A DNA stretch of 7,670 nucleotides, taken from an uncultured Bacillota bacterium (GTDB taxonomy: Bacteria; Bacillota_I; Bacilli_A; RF39; UBA660). Position 1 is the first letter of the stretch, and every line of letters begins with the position of its first letter. A program made the translations under genes and the position numbers. The notes beneath the pieces are model-generated. The model was not told the DNA's origin and searched no databases. It saw nothing but the letters and a program-made list of their open reading frames with translations. The DNA lies in assembly GCA_947168865.1 (NCBI GenBank), contig CAMVNN010000035.1, positions 1 through 7,670 of the forward strand. Reading direction: 5' to 3'. This document shows positions 6,614 through 7,670 of the stretch, in pieces.

Positions 6614-7327
6614 TTAAAAACCTATAGTTAAAAACATAGTCAAAATTATAGATATAATATTTATTACTATTGCAATTATATTTTTTATCAAGATTGAACT
6701 ATGAAGTTTTGCATCATCTTTAACATTTTTTAAACCAGAAAGATTTACTAAACCATATCCAATTAAAATTCCATAAAACCAAACTGCAATAACATACTGT
6801 AATGTAAAATACATGATTACAGATATAATTGGAAATAAAATTGTTGCAATCAAAAGTCCATTTGTTTGTTTAGAACTTTTTCCTCCATAATTGTTATTGG
6901 CACCATTAACTGATATATTTTGACCTTGACCATTAATATTAGTAATACCAAAATTATTTGATCCAAATACAACTACATCTGCTGTCATATCACCTATTAC
7001 ATTAATAATAATAGGATTATTTTTATTAATTGAAATTTCATGTTGACCAGGAGTAATTTCTAAAGATATAGTTTCACCATTTTTTATCTTACCAACCTCA
7101 ACATTATCAATAAAAATTTTAAATGCTATTAATGATGCAACAAAAGCCTTTTGTCTTTTCAATATCAGTTTGTAATTTCCAGCACCATAACTAGCATTGC
7201 TATTCATGTCATTTGGCATTGGATTGTTATAGCCATTATTCACGTCATTTGGCATTGAATTGCTATTAGCATTACTATAATTAAAATTATCAATTCCACC
7301 ATTATTATATTGATTATCGTTATTCAT
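6614..7327 (-). CDS. Uncharacterised membrane protein with Asn-rich repeats and a small beta domain
   Basis: I do not recognise a named family for the whole protein. Its 237 residues fall into four parts. Residues 1-50 are Asn/Gly/Ser/Tyr/Met-rich, with two 12-residue repeats around MPNDVNNGYNNP and MPNDMNSNAS (25-48). Residues 52-120 look like the small beta domain found in many Firmicutes membrane proteins (pattern K-R-x-K-x-F-V...F-K-I-F-I-D...V-G-x-I-K-N-G-E-T...PGQHEI). Residues 121-155 are a Gly/Asn-rich linker. The C-terminal part has about three membrane helices (157-176, 178-196, 211-234). There is no signal peptide. ATG at 7327 is preferred because GAGGTG (complement of 7334-7339) lies six bases upstream; an in-frame GTG nine bases earlier overlaps that site. 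The gene has its own promoter and terminator. A structural or envelope-sensing role is possible but unsupported. Confidence 0.8.
   Translation of the reverse strand: MNNDNQYNNGGIDNFNYSNANSNSMPNDVNNGYNNPMPNDMNSNASYGAGNYKLILKRQKAFVASLIAFKIFIDNVEVGKIKNGETISLEITPGQHEISINKNNPIIINVIGDMTADVVVFGSNNFGITNINGQGQNISVNGANNNYGGKSSKQTNGLLIATILFPIISVIMYFTLQYVIAVWFYGILIGYGLVNLSGLKNVKDDAKLHSSILIKNIIAIVINIISIILTMFLTIGF
7202..7273 (-). repeat. Two-copy 36-bp in-frame tandem repeat
   Basis: Two adjacent 36-bp units (7202-7237 and 7238-7273) match at 23 of their first 25 bases and then diverge. Each encodes 12 residues centred on the sequence MPND, within the Asn-rich N-terminus of the membrane protein. Copy number could change by slippage or recombination without breaking the frame, since the unit is a multiple of three. 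Confidence 0.75.
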
Positions 7328-7346
7328 ACAACACACCTCTATTTTA

Positions 7347-7375
7347 AAGATACATTATTTAAAATAATATGTCAA
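7347..7375 (-). promoter_or_regulatory. Sigma-A-type promoter of the membrane protein gene with palindromic spacer
   Basis: On the minus strand, a perfect TTGACA (complement of 7370-7375) is followed after exactly 17 bases by TATCTT (complement of 7347-7352). Initiation would be near 7340, just ahead of the ribosome binding site, giving a short leader of about 13 nt. The spacer contains ATTATTT-A-AAATAAT at 7354-7368, a perfect inverted repeat that could bind a repressor. Confidence 0.6.
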
Positions 7376-7397
7376 ATCTTCAATGTAAATAAAAAAG

Positions 7398-7425
7398 TTA
7401 AAAAAAAAAATAGCAAAGGCTATTT
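7398..7425 (-). terminator. Intrinsic terminator of the rRNA operon
   Basis: AAATAGC (7408-7414) pairs with GCTATTT (7419-7425) around a 4-base loop. On the minus strand it is followed by an uninterrupted T-tract (complement of A's at 7400-7410, the last three being in the stem). It lies 16 bases beyond the 3' end of 5S rRNA, so no tRNA gene follows in this operon. Confidence 0.85.
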
Positions 7426-7441
7426 CAAAATAACAAAAAAA

Positions 7442-7550
7442 AATTGGCAACTTGCTATCTTAGCTTTGACACTATTTTCGCCGTTAATGAGCTTAACTTC
7501 TGTGTTCGAGATGGGAACAGGTGTATCCTCATTGCTATCGTTACCAATTC
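7442..7550 (-). rRNA. rrf: 5S ribosomal RNA
   Basis: The minus strand carries the universally conserved 5S core ACCTGTTCCCATCTCGAACA, followed by CAGAAGTTAAGCTC. The ends form a 10-bp terminal stem (helix I): AATTGGTAAC at the 5' end (complement of 7540-7549) with GTTGCCAATT at the 3' end (complement of 7442-7451), including one G-U pair. The total is about 108 nt, shorter than the usual 115-120. The loss is in the helix IV arm, which is cut to roughly four pairs with a six-base loop. Ends are approximate by a base or two. Confidence 0.95.
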
Positions 7551-7617
7551 AAATATAAGAGAAAATAATTCTCTGAAAACTAAGATAATGTGGACCCAAT
7601 AAATTAAATAATATTTA
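7551..7617 (-). other. 23S-5S internal transcribed spacer with processing hairpin
   Basis: This short spacer has no tRNA gene. Near its 5S side, AGAGAA (7558-7563) and TTCTCT (7569-7574) form a 6-bp hairpin with a 5-base loop. Next to it the transcript reads ATCTTAGTTTTCAGAGAA (complement of 7569-7586), similar to a sequence commonly seen beside rRNA genes in Firmicutes and thought to take part in precursor folding and processing. The processing role is inferred. Confidence 0.5.
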
Positions 7618-7670
7618 TGATTAAATCCTCGATCTATTAGTATTAGTCACCTCAACATGTTGCCATGCTT
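7618..7670 (-). rRNA. rrl: 23S ribosomal RNA, 3' end (partial)
   Basis: The minus strand reads GACTAATACTAATAGATCGA and then GGATTTAATCA, the signature 3' end of bacterial 23S rRNA (compare GACCAATACTAATAAGCTCGAGGACTTAACCA in Bacillus, where the final bases pair with the 23S 5' end). Only the last ~53 nt are in the window; the rest lies beyond position 7670. The 3' boundary is set by analogy and could shift by a few bases. Confidence 0.9.

Noticed and set aside
7400..7440. CRISPR-like or mobile-element end beside the rRNA operon
   Set aside because: The A-tracts and short hairpin are fully explained as the rRNA terminator; there are no repeated spacers, target duplications or transposase sequence.
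7310..7558. Plus-strand open frame of 82 codons
   Set aside because: It runs antisense through the 5S rRNA and its terminator; the apparent protein is a translation of rRNA sequence.

Overview
This is an AT-rich chromosomal segment from a low-GC Gram-positive bacterium. It most resembles the Bacilli/Mollicutes-related lineages (RF39-like, Erysipelotrichia-like or Acholeplasma-like). That placement is inferred from composition, from Firmicutes-type gene order and from an unusually short 5S rRNA; no species can be named. The code is the standard bacterial one: UGA ends tsaE, rimI and the peptidase gene, and tryptophan is read from UGG (for example in the ABC genes). This argues against the Mycoplasma/Spiroplasma code.

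Layout, left to right. The first ~160 bases hold the promoter region of a plus-strand two-gene operon. It encodes an ABC transporter ATPase (162-911) and its permease (904-1695) of the nitrate/sulfonate/taurine (NitT/TauT) type, with no substrate-binding protein gene in view. This operon converges on a minus-strand gene for a small M3-like HExxH zinc peptidase (1682-2791). The two genes overlap tail to tail by 14 bp inside one symmetrical hairpin that can end transcription both ways.

The centre is a tightly packed minus-strand operon, in transcription order tsaE, tsaB, rimI, tsaD and a CofE-like gamma-glutamyl ligase gene (6515 down to 2845). Its genes overlap by 4 or 8 bases or are separated by 9, and the operon ends in a terminator whose stem contains the last stop codon. 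TsaB, TsaD and TsaE work with TsaC (not in this window) to make the N6-threonylcarbamoyladenosine (t6A) modification of tRNAs that read ANN codons. RimI is a protein N-terminal acetyltransferase that commonly travels with them. The CofE-like ligase is the least expected member, because the window shows nothing else of the F420 pathway.

To the right is a single-gene unit (7327-6614, minus) for an unrecognised membrane protein, with an Asn-rich repeated N-terminus, a small beta domain and about three membrane helices. It has its own promoter and terminator. The right edge is the end of an rRNA operon, also on the minus strand: the 3' end of 23S rRNA, a ~67-nt spacer with a hairpin, 5S rRNA and a terminator.

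I see no mobile element, CRISPR array, tRNA gene or phage gene. I did not find a clear previously undescribed multi-gene system. The best leads are the CofE-like ligase tied to the t6A operon, the miniature M3-like peptidase with a predicted leaderless mRNA, and the repeat-bearing membrane protein.
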